A DNA stretch of 64,000 nucleotides from Asparagopsis taxiformis (Eukaryota; Rhodophyta; Florideophyceae; Bonnemaisoniales; Bonnemaisoniaceae), in assembly GCA_030407315.1 (NCBI GenBank), contig JALQPE010002243.1:35107-99106 (forward strand), in the 5' to 3' direction. This document shows positions 63,781 to 64,000 of this stretch, piece by piece. The notes beneath the pieces are model-generated. The model worked only from the letters and a program-made list of their open reading frames with translations, had not been told where the DNA came from and did no database searches. The position numbers and the translations under genes were made by a program. Within the stretch, counting starts at the first letter, position 1. Each line of letters begins with the position of its first letter.

Positions 63781-64000
63781 TGATGCGTGCTAGAGCCGTC
63801 GCTCTTTTCTTTTTTCGACACACCATACGTTGGTAGAGGCACGAGCGCCAACGAAAATTTGGACGAGTCACGCGCGGACGATTCACACGATGTGAAGAGC
63901 CACGACTGGCTCCGACAGTGTTGTCCGTCCTCCCCACAGGCATCGATGACAACATCACGGGCCAGGACGGATATCACGTCAGATTTTTCGCGCGAAAATT
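63781..64000 (+). repeat. Element B 3' LTR, first part (cut by window edge)
   Basis: It begins TGATGCGTGC directly after the PPT. Its identity as an LTR is inferred from position, because the matching start of the 5' LTR is not found in the window. Confidence 0.5.

Larger units (their letters stand above)
20224..64000 (+). mobile_element. Element B: old Ty3/gypsy chromodomain element, host of insertions A and C
   Basis: Visible parts are the 5' LTR end (20224-20634), PBS, gag, and pol broken by element C at 25434 and resuming at 61493, then integrase, chromodomain, PPT and the start of the 3' LTR at about 63781. The upstream part of the 5' LTR lies left of element A. Several stops and frameshifts in pol, plus a changed protease motif, show that it is dead and older than its guests. 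Unlike A, C and D, it has no antisense ORF between the chromodomain and the PPT (about 150 bp only). Confidence 0.85.

Overview
The window looks like nuclear DNA of a eukaryote. Two long intronless host genes lie at the left edge. The rest is a stack of nested Ty3/gypsy-type (chromodomain) LTR retrotransposons. The first host gene is a MutL of the kind known from cyanobacteria, with a basic N-terminal extension like an organelle presequence. Together with the lack of introns and the retrotransposon load, this suggests an alga, perhaps a red alga. That placement is an inference and was not tested.

Layout. 1-4133: a partial MutL gene and a 712-residue bZIP-like gene, both on the minus strand. 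4134-7761: intergenic DNA with a decayed Tc1/mariner-type transposase fragment, hairpins, degenerate repeats and LTR debris. 7762-20218: element A (plus strand, identical 683-bp LTRs, TSD ATCGT). It is inserted just upstream of a TATA box in what appears to be the 5' LTR of element B. 20224 to beyond 64000: element B (plus strand, the oldest and most damaged), interrupted in its RNase H region by element C (25435-61487, TSD GCTGG). Element C is in turn interrupted by element D (34939-47020, minus strand, TSD GTATT) and by a 10.7-kb insertion bounded by 36-bp inverted repeats (47410-58150). That insertion contains a 6.3-kb element with 0.69-kb near-perfect inverted arms (50234-56560). LTR differences counted by eye (A 0, D 2, C 4 plus one indel) agree with this nesting order.

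How the elements work. Each carries gag with a CCHC knuckle, then pol (protease, reverse transcriptase, RNase H, integrase, chromodomain) in the -1 frame. At every gag/pol junction there is a GGRAAAC heptamer, a 3-6 nt spacer and a 9-10 bp stem-loop, so Pol is probably made by -1 ribosomal frameshifting. All four share an identical 18-nt primer-binding site whose complement fits the 3' end of a tRNA-Tyr. Elements A, C and D also carry a large antisense ORF (about 940-1120 codons) between pol and the 3' LTR. It has a Pro/Ser-rich N-terminus, a conserved central domain and a C-terminal coiled coil. It is intact in A and D, although their pol frames are broken. The antisense ORF and the frameshift module are the most interesting content of the window. 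I see no rRNA or tRNA genes and no CRISPR arrays.
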